Of a stretch of DNA of 64,000 bases, positions 24,106 to 36,519 are shown in pieces. A model generated the notes under the pieces. That model searched no databases. It was given only the letters and a program-made list of their open reading frames with translations, and was not told the origin of the DNA. Each line of letters opens with the position of its first letter. The stretch's first letter is position 1. The DNA comes from Ceratopteris richardii (Eukaryota > Streptophyta > Polypodiopsida > Polypodiales > Pteridaceae), in the NCBI GenBank assembly GCA_020310875.1, contig CM035432.1, positions 98,706,512-98,770,511 on the forward strand, read 5' to 3'. A program made the translations under genes and the position numbers.

Positions 24106-26872
24106 TTTTTTTTTTGAAGAAACAGGAAAATATAAATTGATAGAGGAAAGTTACATTAGTGCAGAGGGTAGGAACACCTCAGAATAACACTGTTACAATG
24201 AGTACAACATGGCAAATCTGTGCCCAGAATACATTTGAGCTAACAGAATCTTCCAACAGGAATACTTGTTTTCATACAACAGAGAGCTGATACTCTGAGG
24301 TGACTGAGATGGCTTAGAAATGCTTTTTATGGAGTGAATAGCCACTTTCTTAAGGGTCTTGGGGAGGGAAATGAGGAAGTTCCTCCTCACATGACCAAAA
24401 ACCCTATTATTTCTGCTAAGCCAGATGGACCACAGGATGTGACCTCTCCACTTGTTCCATAATAAAATGTCCATATTTATGCAGCACCCAAGAAGAACCT
24501 CCAGCTTTTGAAGTTTGGGGGCTTGGATATTCTGTAAGTATTTTTCAACAGGGAACCAGAAGGGCTTAGCATGGGTGCATTCAAAGAAGAGGTGACAAAC
24601 ATCCTCCACTCTACCACAAAATGTACATTTGCCTCCATCAGTAAACATTTTCCTGACTCTGGGGCCTGCCCAAAGACCTTGATGAATAATCAGCCATTGG
24701 AGAAAGGAATGCTTGCTGCAGTCAAGGTAAGCCCATAGAGATTTAAATCTGAAGGACCATTGAAAAGGGGACCAATTGACACTCCAGAGCCTGTTCAGCT
24801 TAGGGACGATGAGGTTCATAGAACCCTTTTTTCTTTTGAAGTTGCAGAATATCATATCAGCAACATAACTGAGCCTGAGCCTCTCCCATCTGCAATGAGA
24901 CAACTGCACTTCAAACATGGCCTTATGCTGGAGCAGAACCTGCAAACAGGACAGGGAGATATTGGGCAAGTTTATCAAGGCCTGATCTACTAACATACCT
25001 CCATTGGTCATAAAATCTCCACAGGATTTGAAGGAGAGCTTATTACACTTATGCTCCTTAATTGCTAAGTTGCAGTTGTTCCAATGGGCCAACCAGCCAA
25101 GCCAGGGGGACTCCTGCACATAGAAATCAGATATAATACTCAGATTAGCTCGGGGGACAAACAAAGATTTAGCTTTAAACCAAGCCTTCCAAATCCTGCA
25201 GACCAAAGGGCTACCAATGGGAGAAATGGGATGGGGACAACATATGATATCCCACAGATTTATGTTTTGCCAAGACCTGTAGTTAGACAGATAAAATTTA
25301 GAAACATTTCTATGGATGAGAAAAGACCAAATATCATTACACATGAGACTTCTAAGAACCCATTTGACAGCCATATTGTCAGCCATTTTGGCAAGACAAA
25401 GTAACCCCAGACCTCCTTTTTCTTTAGGCAGACAACAAACTTCCCAGGAGACTTTAGCAATTTTTTTCTTATTATCAGAGCCACCCCAAAGGAACCTTTT
25501 AGCCAGGGATAAAACCTGACCCAACTGCTTTTTGGAGGGAGACCAGCACGACAGGAAATAGACCAATTTGGGAAGCAAAAATTGATTCAATATGAATGAT
25601 TTGTGGGGTAAAGAACTGTTAGCATCATACCAGAGAGACATATTTTTCTTGAATTTTTCAACCACCCAATCCCACTTTTGAGCAAAGGACACATTAAACC
25701 CCATAGGGATACCTAATAATCTAAAAACTTCCCCATCCTTTATAAGATTGCACCCCAGTTGGATAATTTTATCTGGAATGATATTATTAGAAGCCTTAAA
25801 ACCAGTCTTGCTATGATTGACCTCAGAACCACTGGCCAGACAAAAGATATCCAGAAATTCCAGGATTTTTTCCAAAGATTTACCATCAGCCTTGAGCACA
25901 GCATTGGTATCATTAGCATACATTTGAAGACATAGAGGGGAGGGGGAGTTAGGGATGACAATACCATCCATCAGATCTTTAGTAATAGCATCATTAACCA
26001 ACCAACCCAAAGCATCACTAGCTATAGCAAACAACAGGGGAGCTAGGGGACAACCTTGTCTTATAGATCTGACAAGTTTAAAGGGTTCAGAGACTTGGCC
26101 ATTAACAGACACTCTAGAGTAAGCATTCCCCAATAAAGAACTAACATATTTAATGAATCTTCTTCTAAGACACATGTCCTGAAGAGACTGAAGAATGAAG
26201 TCCCACTCAATCCTATCATAGGCCTTGTCAAAGTCAATTTTGAAAAAGAAGTAGTCTTGACTAGACTCACTAGCATAGTCCATCCCTTCCCACAAAGATA
26301 TGATAGTATCTAAGATGAATCTACCTTTGATGAAACCTTTCTGCTCAGGAAGAATTGATTGGGACATCATAGGACTGAGCCTCCTAGCAAGAGTAGAAGC
26401 AAAGATTTTATAAATGGTATTCAAACAGGTAATAGGCCTCCAGTTGTTAAGATCCTCTTTGGGACCTCTCTTATGAACAAGCTTAATAACCCCAGTGTTA
26501 ATGTTATGAGGAAGAAATCCTTTGCTAACAACCTCTTCCAAAGGAGTGAGAAAATCCTTTAAGATGATAAAAAATTCATTTGGCAAACCATCCAATCCAG
26601 GAGACTTACAGGGTTTCAATTTATTGATGGTTTCTTTGATCTCACCAGCAGTGAGGGGCAGGTCCAGAATAGGAACCAGGCTCTGAGGAATCATTTTTTT
26701 CCTTTTCATGGCAATGGTAGCTCTCGCCCTCTGGATGTCCTCCCCCCACTTGGGAGACACAGAGAAAACATCCATAAAGAATTTTTTGGCCTCCTGTAGA
26801 GTCTCTTCAGTGTTCATTGTGAAACCACCAACCTTCTTCTTAATCAAAGGCACAAAATCCCTAGCTATTAAG
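24106..26872 (-). mobile_element. 5'-truncated L1-type LINE (minus)
   Basis: A run of ten T at 24106-24115 is the poly(A) tail on the minus strand. The body encodes a non-LTR RT and a C-terminal zf-RVT finger, while the endonuclease and ORF1 are missing. The 5' end abuts the gag of a plus-strand copia copy at about 26872. No target duplication could be seen between the two flanks, so the junction may be a deletion or an abnormal insertion. Confidence 0.9.
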
Positions 26873-26890
26873 GATAAGTTGGATGGTACC
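24193..26890 (-). pseudogene. LINE ORF2 C-terminal part: non-LTR RT and zf-RVT
   Basis: One frame of about 900 codons is open without stops from the truncation point. Motifs in order: SPGLDGLPNEFF, KIDFDKAYDRIEWDF, RQGCPLAPLLFAIA, the catalytic box and LLGIPMGFN, then a C-terminal CTFCGRVEDVCHLFFEC finger. The catalytic box reads YANDT instead of YADDT near 25915, so a G-to-A change has replaced one catalytic Asp. The open frame extends upstream to 27120, but those first 75 codons or so are antisense copia gag and not LINE. RNA-templated nicking and copying would not be supported. Confidence 0.9.
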
Positions 26891-29800
26891 GATTTCCCAA
26901 TATGACTTATATGATGTTTCATGTATTGGTTGCAAAAGGAATGTGGAATATTGTGCAGGGTGTTGAAAAACATCCTATTACACCTGCAAATACATTTTTT
27001 GAAGGTGATGTATATGGCGTTGCAGATAGTGATATTCTTCATGTTCCTGTTTGTGTTGCAGTTCCTACTACACCTAGTGCAAAGCAAATTCATTGGGATG
27101 GCAAAGATGCTTAGGCACATTCATTAATAGCTTTGTCTATCATAACAGCCATTATTCCTCACATTCACTCTTGCAGAACTACAAAGGATGCTTGGGATAC
27201 ACTTACCACTTTATACCAGGCAAGGAATGAGGCTTGTGTTGCTTACCTCTGAAAAGAGTTGGAGAGTGAGCACATGAATGGAGATTCCATGGACATTTTT
27301 TTTTTTTACAAAGATCAAAGATTTGAAGGAGCAGTTGATTTCTACTAATGAAGTCTTTCCTAACAGCTCACTTGTTTAGACTGTTCCGAATGGTCTTCAA
27401 GATTCATACCAGAGTTTTGCTTCTATCTTTGATTGATGATGAAATGCAATCCAAATGCCTTAACATTTGAGGAGTCTGCCTCTATTCTATTGCAAGAAGA
27501 TTAGTCTAGGTAAAATAGGTCAATTATGTGTGTTGTAGATCAATTTTTCCTGGCTATTCAAAAGGGCAAAGGTGAATGGAGCTCTTCTACTAGTAAGCAA
27601 AAATCTGCTAATTCTGCACAATCAAAGAAGGATGACAGAGATGAGAAGAAAACAAAAAAGCAGAAATTGATTTACAAATACTATAAAGGAAATGATCATG
27701 TCATAAAGATTTGTCTAAAACTGGGTGCAAAAGAGGCAAAGAAGAAAGAGCCTGGAATGGTTGTTGTAGAGACCTCTACACCCAAAACAGACTCTGCTAA
27801 TCTTGTGCAGAATGAAGAATGGGTTTACTATTGTTTGCAGTTATGAACCATATTCGCATGAATAGTGTATGTCTGCAATAGACTCGGATGTTTGGTACTT
27901 TGATAGTGGGGCAACCAAACATATTACCTCATAGCATAGTTTCTTTACTTCACTTGAGCCTGTCCCTACAGGGAATACTATCACATGTGCCAACAACTCC
28001 TATCCTGTTACGGGAGTTGGTGAGATCATTGTGACTACTATTGATGGTAGTTCTTTTACATTGTCATATTCTTTATTTGTGCCAGGGATCCAAAAAAATC
28101 TGTTATCAGTTTCAACATTAGCCAAGATTGGCTTCTTCGTGAAATTTGTTGATGATGGATGTATAGTTCATGATCTGTCAAATGGTGATATTATTATTGC
28201 TTTTGGCATTTTATGTCATGGGCTGTATAATCTTATAGATTATGCAAAATCTATGAATGATTCAGCATGTCCAATTCAAGATTCTCAGGCCATGTCAGAT
28301 GCAAAGCTTTGGCATGCATGTTTTGATCATCTGAGTTTTGCTAGTTTTCTATGCATGTAGAAATAAAAAATGGTGTCTTGTTTGCCAAAACTTGAGGCAC
28401 TTGGTAAGCATGTATATGAAGGCTGTATTTTGGGCAAAATGCAGCATAAAGATGGGTTCGGTTCGAGCTATTGAGAAATTGCGGCTCTTTCATAGTGATG
28501 TCTATGGTCCTATGCAGACACTTTCTTTTGGGAACTATCGTTACTTTGTGACTTTAATCCATAATTTTTCCATGCATGCATGGGTATATCCATTTAAAGC
28601 AAAGTCTAAAGTGTTTATCTGCTTCAAACAGTTTCTAATTTTGGCTCAAAAATCTATCAACATGTAAAATGGGCACCCTCTATTCTGATCAAGGGGGGGG
28701 GGGGATATATGTCTTTTAATTTTAATGTAGAGTGTAGTGTCATATATGGGATAAAACATCAGTGTAGAGTGTCATATATACCTCAATAAAATGGATTTGC
28801 TAAACAAAAGAACATGTCACTCATGGAGATGGCGAGGTGTATGGTCAAGAGTCAGGCTTTACCACATAGTTTCTGGCATGAGGCTATTATGTGCATAGCA
28901 TATGTACTTAACATGTGACCCACTAAAGCATTGGAGTCTATCACTCCATATGAGGCTTGGCATGGTTGCAAGCCATATGTTGCTCACTTGCATGTTTTTG
29001 GTTGTCTCGCATATGCATTAGTGCTTGAACAATGACGCAGGAAATTGGATGATAAAGCAGTGAAATGTATTTTTGTTGGGTATAGTTCTGAAAGCAAAGG
29101 CTATTGTTTGTATCATCCATAGACTCAATGCATTTTGCTAAGACGTGATGTTTTTCTTGTAGAAGATTTTATTCAGCCATTACTTTCATGTACTAAGGAG
29201 ACATATGTTAGCTCCAAAGATATGTATGATACATTGCTACCTCTTTTTACAGGTGGTCGGTCTAGTGCTGGTACAAATGAGGCAACTTCTCAGCCTTTAC
29301 AAGTTTCATGTGATGATGTAGATCATTCCATTTATGATGTAGATTTACATGATGCACTTGTTGATGAGAGAGCTGATATTGAAGAGGCAAAAACTATGCC
29401 AAAATGGTTGGTGTAGATTTGCATGATGATGAGAATGAGCCTATTTTGTTTCATGAAGCACAAAATTTTGAAAATTGGATGGTTGGCTGCTATGCAATTA
29501 GAATATGATGCTATTATGAAAAATGGTACTTGGTCTTTATGTGACTTGCCTCTTGGCAAGAAGGCCATTGGCACTAAGTGTGTATACAAGCTAAAGCATA
29601 AGCCTAATGGAACACTTGACAGGTATAGCTAGGCCTTTGCAAAGGGTTATGCTCAAGAAATAGGCATTGATATTGATGAGAGCTTTGCTCCTACATGTCG
29701 AATGACTATTGTTCGTGGCATTTGCACACTTGCAACTCATCATTGTTGGAGTGTAAATCAATTGGATGCTAAAAATGCATTTCTAAATGATGATTTGCAT

Positions 29801-30980
29801 GAAGAAGTGTATGTTTTTTAGCCTCATGGCTTTTTGTAGAAGGGATATGAAAACCAAGTGTGTAGGTTGAAAAAGGGAAATTATATGGTTTGAAGTAAGA
29901 ACCACGTGCTTGGTAGGAAAAGATACATGCCTACCTTATTACACACGGATTTGAGAACAGTCCAACTGAGAGCACCTTCTATGTTAAGCATGCAAATGAT
30001 GTGCTTCTGATCATTGTTGTGTATGTTGATGACATGCTACTCACTGGTCCCCATGAAAAGCATATTGCTAATTTTAAGGCTAATCTTCATGCCTCATTTG
30101 AGATGTCAAATTTGGGGTTGTTGCATCATTATTTGTGCATTCAGTTTATGCACGTTGATGGCAGAATAGGTTTGTGTCAAACAAAATATGTTGACACATT
30201 ATTGTAGTGTTTTGGCCTTGAAGACTACAAACCTATTGCCATTCCTATGGAGATAGGTTTACGATTGATTCTTCATGATGCCCGAGATGCATTTGATGTT
30301 GTTCTCTATTAGTATGTTGTTGTTGGATCCTTGATTTCATTACTTGGCTAGATATTCAATTTGCTATCTCACAGATGAGAAAGTTTTATGCATTGCCCAA
30401 GTGTCAAGCATTGGCAACCAGTTAAGCACATCTTTCGCTACTTGAGTGGTACCCAAATACTTGGATTGTTTTATCCCAAGGGGGGGATCACTACCACTTG
30501 TTTTACATGCTTTTTCTGACTCTAACTGGGTTGGTTGCTATGACACTCATGTGTCCACTAGTGGTTTTTGCTTCATTCTTGGTAGCTCATGCATATCTTG
30601 GTTGAGCAAGAAGCAACCTACTGTGCCCACCTCTAGTTGTGAGGCTGAGTATAGAGTAGCTCTCACAGCGACTATTGAGTGTGTATGACTCAAACACCTT
30701 ATGCCTGATTTGGGTGTTGGTTAGTCTTCTACCACCACCATCCTCACTAACAATCAGAGCGCATTGGCAGTTGCGAGGAACCTTGTGTTCCATGCTCACA
30801 CTAAGTACATTGAGGTGCACTCTCATTATGTCAGGGAGAGGTTCTCTATTGGAGAGATCAACTCGGCATATGTGCCCATGTAGGAGAACATCGCAGACCT
30901 TTTCACAAACGCTTTGCCTAGGGAGAAGTTTGAAGCTTTTCAAAAGGCCTTGGGCTTACCTCCTTTGTGGATTGGTTCCA
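26873..30980 (+). pseudogene. copia family B gag-pol remnant (B2)
   Basis: Gag lies at about 26873-27840, with the zinc knuckle region decayed near 27680-27725. The protease motif DVWYFDSGATKHIT near 27885-27925 keeps the Asp-Ser-Gly. Integrase lies at about 28300-29120. RT lies at about 29480-30230 with YVDDM near 30023. RNase H at about 30500-30850 has SDSNWVGC, SSCEAEYR. Stops at Gln codons are frequent (TAG near 29118, 29818, 30311). Several frameshifts are present, including a G-run expansion at 28693-28703. It is non-functional. Confidence 0.85.
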
Positions 30981-31047
30981 CATAGCTTGGCACTTCCTCA
31001 TACATGAGTAACAACTCCTTGTTCAGTGCATCACTCGCAAGGGGATT

Positions 31048-31276
31048 TATTGATATATTTAGGTAGTGATGTGTGCAAACACACTAGGACTGTTGGAGAA
31101 CGTTTTTCCCTCTCTAGGAGGTCCCCCCCGCTTGTATATATACCTATAACCCTAATGGGTCACTTATCTTTGTACATTGTAGTGGTAATACATTCAGTAT
31201 TGTGTGTTGTGTTCCAAGCTTCTTCTTCTTCTTCCTTGTGTTGTTCACATGCTTCTGTAGACCTCAAACTGCAACA
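31048..31276 (+). repeat. family B 3' LTR (B2)
   Basis: It starts TATTGATATATTTAGGTAGTG (first G changed) after AAGGGGATT and ends ACTGCAACA. Length is 229 bp. It is followed directly by the second LARD-like copy. Confidence 0.85.
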
Positions 31277-32818
31277 GTTATGTGAACTAGACACTTCAAT
31301 TAAGACTCCATGTGGTTGAGTTAGCTCTAGTTAACCTGAGTGGATTCTAGTAGAAGGATTTAGAGCTCTTCGGAAAAAAAAAACACTCTCCTTATGATTC
31401 GCATGGGGTTGAACCCAAGACCTCATCCTTTTTGTCCATGATACTCAATAATTAGGCTAAGATTCTAGCTTGCCTAATACTCTAGAAGATCCTAATGCTA
31501 TATTAAATTCAACCTTAACCAAGCTACTTTATAACCTTCCCTCACTTGAACAATATTTATTTCCTCAAAAGTATGCTTGAAGTTATAACCCTATAATAGC
31601 ATCCCCCATAGCCCATGGTCCAACTTGAGGAGCATGGTTGTTATCTCTTTGACTACCCTCTTTAATAAGAAGGGGATTATATCCCTGGCTAGGTTTGAAA
31701 AGAGGGGAATTTGTGTGTGGTTCAATCCCTATCCAAATCATTCCAAACACCATCTAGCTTAGTATGTAAAGGTGATAAGAGTGGATTTAGAAGACATCCT
31801 TGTCAATTTCACTATTTTATCTATGTGCCATGCATGCATCCAGTTTCATAGCACAAACAAGTGCAACGGGTGGAGTCTTAGTAACCCAGCTCAATGCTAT
31901 TATGGTCCATTTATGAGCATTAATTATGCATGGACCTAGCAAAATGGATGGATTCTTTGACTATCTCAAGACTTTGAGAATTATATTTAAATTACTTGAA
32001 TTTGGTTGAGCTTTTTTTTGTATGGTTGGCCAAAACATCTTACTTAGATGTTTGTACTATAGTGCACTTCTAAACAACTCCACTCACCTTTTTCCCAACT
32101 AGAGGACTAATGTGTCCACTCCAAGCTTTAGGGTCTTGGGTAGAATGTAGGAAAGAGGTGACCCCTTCACTTTTGGGCAACATAAATTCAATTCGACCAA
32201 AGCACATCCTAAATACTTTTTACAAATTTAGGACACTTTCTCATAGACTTGAATTTGATTTGGAACTTGAATTTTGAGCTTGAGCTTGGGTATCTATCAC
32301 CTTTAAATACAACGTCCCATGCCGCCATACCCCCTTTGATGCTAATGTAAAACTTGATGTCTTTGATCATCAAGCCCACATTTAAACCATCATGCGTCCT
32401 TGATCACCAAGCCCACATTTAAACCATCATGTAGTGACTTCTGCTTTAACTCAATTTTCTTAAAGTTAAAAATATTGAGCTAAAAATTGAACATTGTGAG
32501 GATTTCTAATATCTTCAGACTTTGTGCTAATAAACACTTTCATCCAAGGTTGAACTATTTTCTTTTCATACAAGACTGCTTCTTTGATCTTCACACTTAA
32601 GATCCTTTAAGCAATTACTCTATCTTAACTTAAACCCATGATTCCTTGACCATCACTTCATCTCATTTTACATTTTTTATACATGATCTTGGAAATCTCT
32701 TCTCAAGATCCAATCCAGTCCTACTATATTCAAACAAAGTCTTTCAGATTTTTTATATTCCCAACGTATTCAAACTATCTCAAACAATAAAAAACTCACA
32801 TTATGCAACATAAATGCA
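31277..32818 (-). mobile_element. second LARD-like copy (minus, decayed)
   Basis: Collinear with 18790-20830: the 'aactc...gtggatnct' block, the tRNA-like 'ggttgaacccaagacct' at about 31409, the 'attattt(a/c)ctcaaaa' segment before the interior, and later 'acaacgtcccatgccgccatac' matching 20760-20820. A tandem repeat of period 37 (gatcaNcaagcccacattt) lies at 32363-32427. It contains no coding capacity. Confidence 0.6.
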
Positions 32819-33038
32819 TTTGAGTAGCGATATGTGTGAACACACTTAGGATTGTTGATGTAATTTTTTCCATCTTTAAGAGGTTTTTTTCATCGACTTG
32901 TATATATACATATAAGTGTAATGGGTCACTTATCGTTGTACATTTCGCTTGGTAATAAATTCTACACTGTGTTGTGCTCCAAGCTTCTTCTACTTCCTTG
33001 TGTTGTTTGTGTGCTTCTACAAACCTCAAACTCCAACA
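32819..33038 (+). repeat. family B 5' LTR (B3), left end clipped
   Basis: It starts at TGAGTAGCGATATGTGTG, missing the first 15 bases or so of the family LTR, and ends CTCCAACA before the primer site. Confidence 0.8.
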
Positions 33039-33401
33039 ATTGGCATCAAAATAGGTCAGCGCTTCATCTAGGGCATCATCAACACCCCCCTCATCACAAT
33101 TTTAGAATTGCATGAAAATGGCTAAGCATACTCAAAGCAATTAGTAGTTCAAAACAACTTTGCTATGTGGCATCAGAATTTTGATTTGAGCTTGTTTTGG
33201 CCTTCGAATGCACAAGTGGAGTGACTATGCAAGCAATTTTGTCCTTTTTTGCCAAACATATATACATGTTTTGGTCTGCTTGTACAAGCAGCTCGAACTT
33301 TGCTACAGGTCTAACAGAGATCAAAAGGGTATTTTTGTTCAACTTTTTGACATACACTCAATTTTCTACATCATGATATTTGGTCGCTAGCCATGGTTGA
33401 A

Positions 33402-34740
33402 AGTAATGATGTATTATGTATGCTGGTTGTTGGATGGCACTAATTACCCATTGTGGGCAGCTTTGGCATGCATGCTTTGGTCATCAGAATTTTGCTAGTT
33501 TCCTACTTTTGTAGAAATTTGAAATGGTTTCATTGCTACCCAAACTTAAGGAATCTTCGAAACATGTTTGTGAAGGCTGTATTTTTGGCAGAATGCAGTG
33601 TTCCTCCTTCCCAAAGGATTGTTCAGTTAGGGCTGACCATATGTTGCAGCTTGTTCATAGTGATGTTTGTGATCCTATGTAGACACCTTCGTTTGGGAAC
33701 TACCTATACTTTGTGACTTTTATCGATGACTTTTCTATGCATGCACGGGTGTATCCATTGAAAGCAAAGTCTGAAGTCTTTACGTGCTTCAAAGAGTCCC
33801 TAGCTATGGATTAAATTCTTTTAGCGTGTAAATTGAGCACGCTCTATTCTTATGGATGGGGGTAATAAATGTCTTTTGATTTTAATGCATTTTTGGTTGA
33901 GCATGAGATAAAGCACGAGTGTATAGTGCCATATATTTAAAAAAATGGATTTGGTGAAAGAAATATTAGTTCTCTCATGGAAATGGAGAGGTGTATGATC
34001 ATAAGTCAAGCTTTACCACATAACTTCTAGCTTGAGTTTTTTATGTGTGCAACCTATGTACTTAATCAGTGTCCCACCAAAGCACTACAATCGATCACTC
34101 CATATGAGACTTGGCATGGTTGCAAACCATGTGTTGCTCATTTATGTGTCTTTGGTTGTCTGGCATATGCATTAGTGCTTGAACAACAACACATATTAGT
34201 GGATGCTAAAGCAATGGAATGTATTTTTGTTGGGTACATTTGTGAAAGCAAAGGATATTGTCTCTATCGTCTGTAGAATAAATGCATTTTGGTTAGTCAT
34301 GATGTTGTTTTTTGTGGAGATGCAATTCATCCCTTACTTTCATGTACCAAGAAGACATCAAGATTAGGTCAAAATATGAGTACGACACTTTGATACCTCT
34401 TTTTACATGTGGAGAATCAAGTGGCACTCCAAATGAGGCAGTTTCTCAGCCTTTAGGGGTTTAAAATAGTGATGTAGATCATTCCATTTTTTACCCAAAT
34501 TTACAATATGCACTTATTGACGAGAGGATTGACATAGAAAAGGCGGGAAGTATACCTAAATGGCTAGTGTAGACTGTGAGAGAGAGCAAATAAGATGCAC
34601 CTTTTTCATATCGTACTTTTTCAGGCTCTCAGAGTCCTTTGAAAAAGATTGTTATGCAATGGATGCCTATTGTGATGTCTATTGTCTTCGTGATGAGAAT
34701 GAATGAGCCTATTTCTTTTTCCTGAATCAAGTATAGTAGC
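33402..34740 (+). pseudogene. copia B3 gag-integrase fusion remnant
   Basis: Gag begins near 33394-33402 (MVESNDVL), then the frame jumps to pre-integrase (ALVIRILLVSY in a shifted frame at 33453) and integrase. The linker motif [20 protein letters not shown] lies within 34043-34276. ATGTAGACA near 33677 is a Gln-to-stop change. No RT is present. Confidence 0.75.
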
Positions 34741-35514
34741 TTAACATGTGTTAACCACGCGAATATTTAATTCATTTGTAATACTGAAGCACTGCCGTAA
34801 ATAAAAAAGGTAGATGTGAATCGTTGTATTCATTTTTACTAATGAAAATAGAATTATTGTCATGGGTGTCTGCAACGTTCTGGACGTAGCAAATTTGTAA
34901 CAACGTAATCAGTAATATTACTGTATGCAGCAAAGTTCACAGTAGCAAATGTGATTCCTTAGGGTGAAGAGCCCAGACTCGTTCTCTAGAAGGATACATT
35001 CTAGGGAAGTGAAACTTGGTAAGGGAATTGGTGCTATGGAAAGGGATTTATAAGGGAACGATTTATTGGTGTCCTCATTCTGTATACCGGTGTTGTATTC
35101 TTGAGCAGAGACCCAAAATCTTGCAAGGATAAACATGCAATACATGTTCCCAATACCCTCTCATAGGCAATTTGGAGCACCTAATGCACCAAAGATGATG
35201 ATTAAGTCAGAGAGTACCTCATAGGAGTTTGAGGAAGAGAAGTACATGGCTGAGGAAACACACGTGAACTTGAACCTTTAACTAAAAAGCAGTGAAACAC
35301 CTCCAAAAAGTATTGTAATTCTACCGAAAGCAACTGTAAATTTTTTGCCTAATACTCAAAGACTACCGGAAAGTACCATAATTCTACTAGAAGCATGCAA
35401 ATATTTAGAAAGTCATATAGACAAGGAGAGCATGTATGCCATTTCGAAGCATAGCTCACTCTAGTATTTTTCCTTGGGTTTTGGTATGGGAAATCTAATG
35501 ATCTCAGACCCTAA
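34741..35514. other. unassigned DNA
   Basis: No element or gene recognised. A 75-codon minus frame at 34918-35145 has no domain I know. Two short blocks near 35280-35390 share 'ctaccgNaaag...tNtaattcta', a weak local repeat. It could be unique host sequence. Confidence 0.4.
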
Positions 35515-35930
35515 TACAAAAAAATGACGATGTCTCAAAAAGTTGAACAAAATTACCTTGTCGAGCTCTGCTAAACATGTAGTAGACTTTGAGCCACTTG
35601 TATTGGTGAACTGAAACCTGTGTATATGTTTGATGCAAAAGGATAAAATTTACGACATAAGTATTGTGATAGTGCATTCGGAGGCCAAAATGAGCTCGGT
35701 TCAAAATTTCGACCCATTGCTTTAGCATTCACTAATTTGTGTTGTTGTTTAGGCATTAATGCATATGCCAAACAAACAAAGGCACATAGATGAGCAATAG
35801 ATGGTTTGCAACCATGCCGAGCCTCATATGGAGTGATCGATTGCAGTGCTTTTGAGGGACAGCTATTAAGAACATATGTTGCACACATAACAGCCTCAAG
35901 CCAGCAGTTATGTGGTAAAGCATAACTTTT
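35515..35930 (-). pseudogene. family B integrase fragment joined to leader (minus)
   Basis: On the minus strand it begins with the integrase end and linker (MCATYVLNSCPSKALQSITP, then HGCKPSIAHLC). Near 35712 it jumps to the family B leader that normally precedes gag (the segment ending 'caactttttgagaca'). Leader after integrase is out of normal order. The plus-strand LTR of copy B4 starts immediately to the right at 35931. Confidence 0.75.
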
Positions 35931-36169
35931 TGTTGATATATTTTGGTAGTGATCTATATGAACACACTTAGGACCATGAGGGCACTTTTTTCCCTCTTTA
36001 GAAGGTTTTTTTCCTTCGGATTGTATATATGCCTATAACCCTGATGGGTCACTTGATATTTGAACAATCACTTGGTAATACATTCAGTATTGTGTGGTAT
36101 GCTCTAAGATTCTTATTCTTCTTCTTCTTTGTGATGTTCCTCTGCTTCTTCAAACCTCAAAATCCAACA
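35931..36169 (+). repeat. family B 5' LTR (B4)
   Basis: TGTTGATATATTTTGGTAGTG to AAAATCCAACA, 239 bp, followed after two bases by the primer site at 36172-36183 (TGGTATCAAAGA, 10 of 12 matches to the iMet site). Confidence 0.9.
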
Positions 36170-36519
36170 ATTGGTATCAAAGAAAGTCACGGCTTCATCT
36201 AGGGTGTCCTCAACACCCCTTCGATCATAGTCCGAATCACACAAAAATTTGTGAGCATACTCAGGGTGACTAGGAGTTCAAAATTGCTTCGCTTTGTGGC
36301 ATCACAATTTTGGTGTAGGCTCATTTTAGCCTCTAAATGCACTATCACAGCACCTCTAAAGGCAAATTTGTCCTTTTGTGCCAAACATATATAGAGGTTT
36401 CGGTTCACTAGTACAAGTGCCTCAAAGTCTGCTACAGGTTTAGTAGATCCTTGATAGTGTAGTTTTGTTCACCTTTTTGAGATACAATCATTTTTTTGCA
36501 TCAGGGTATTTTATTAAGT

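Larger units (their letters stand above)
26873..31276 (+). mobile_element. Ty1/copia family B, copy B2
   Basis: It starts abruptly at codon 15 or so of gag, against the LINE 5' end, and runs to a 3' LTR. The LTR, leader and first gag codons are lost. It is the best-preserved source of family B protease and RT motifs in the window. Confidence 0.85.
32819..34740 (+). mobile_element. Ty1/copia family B, deleted copy B3
   Basis: A 5'-clipped LTR (32819-33038), a weakened iMet primer site at 33041 (TGGCATCAAAAT), leader, and the first 20 codons or so of gag jump near 33457 straight to the pre-integrase region (LWHACFGHQNFASF-like). Integrase and the linker follow; the copy ends near 34740 with no RT or 3' LTR. 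Confidence 0.8.

Noticed and set aside
26890-27120. N-terminal part of the 975-codon minus frame as LINE protein
   Set aside because: It is antisense to plus-strand copia gag; the same antisense reading occurs at 5890-6234. Only the part left of about 26890 is LINE.
34918-35145. Organelle-derived insertion in the unassigned DNA
   Set aside because: I considered plastid or mitochondrial origin but could not match any organelle gene.
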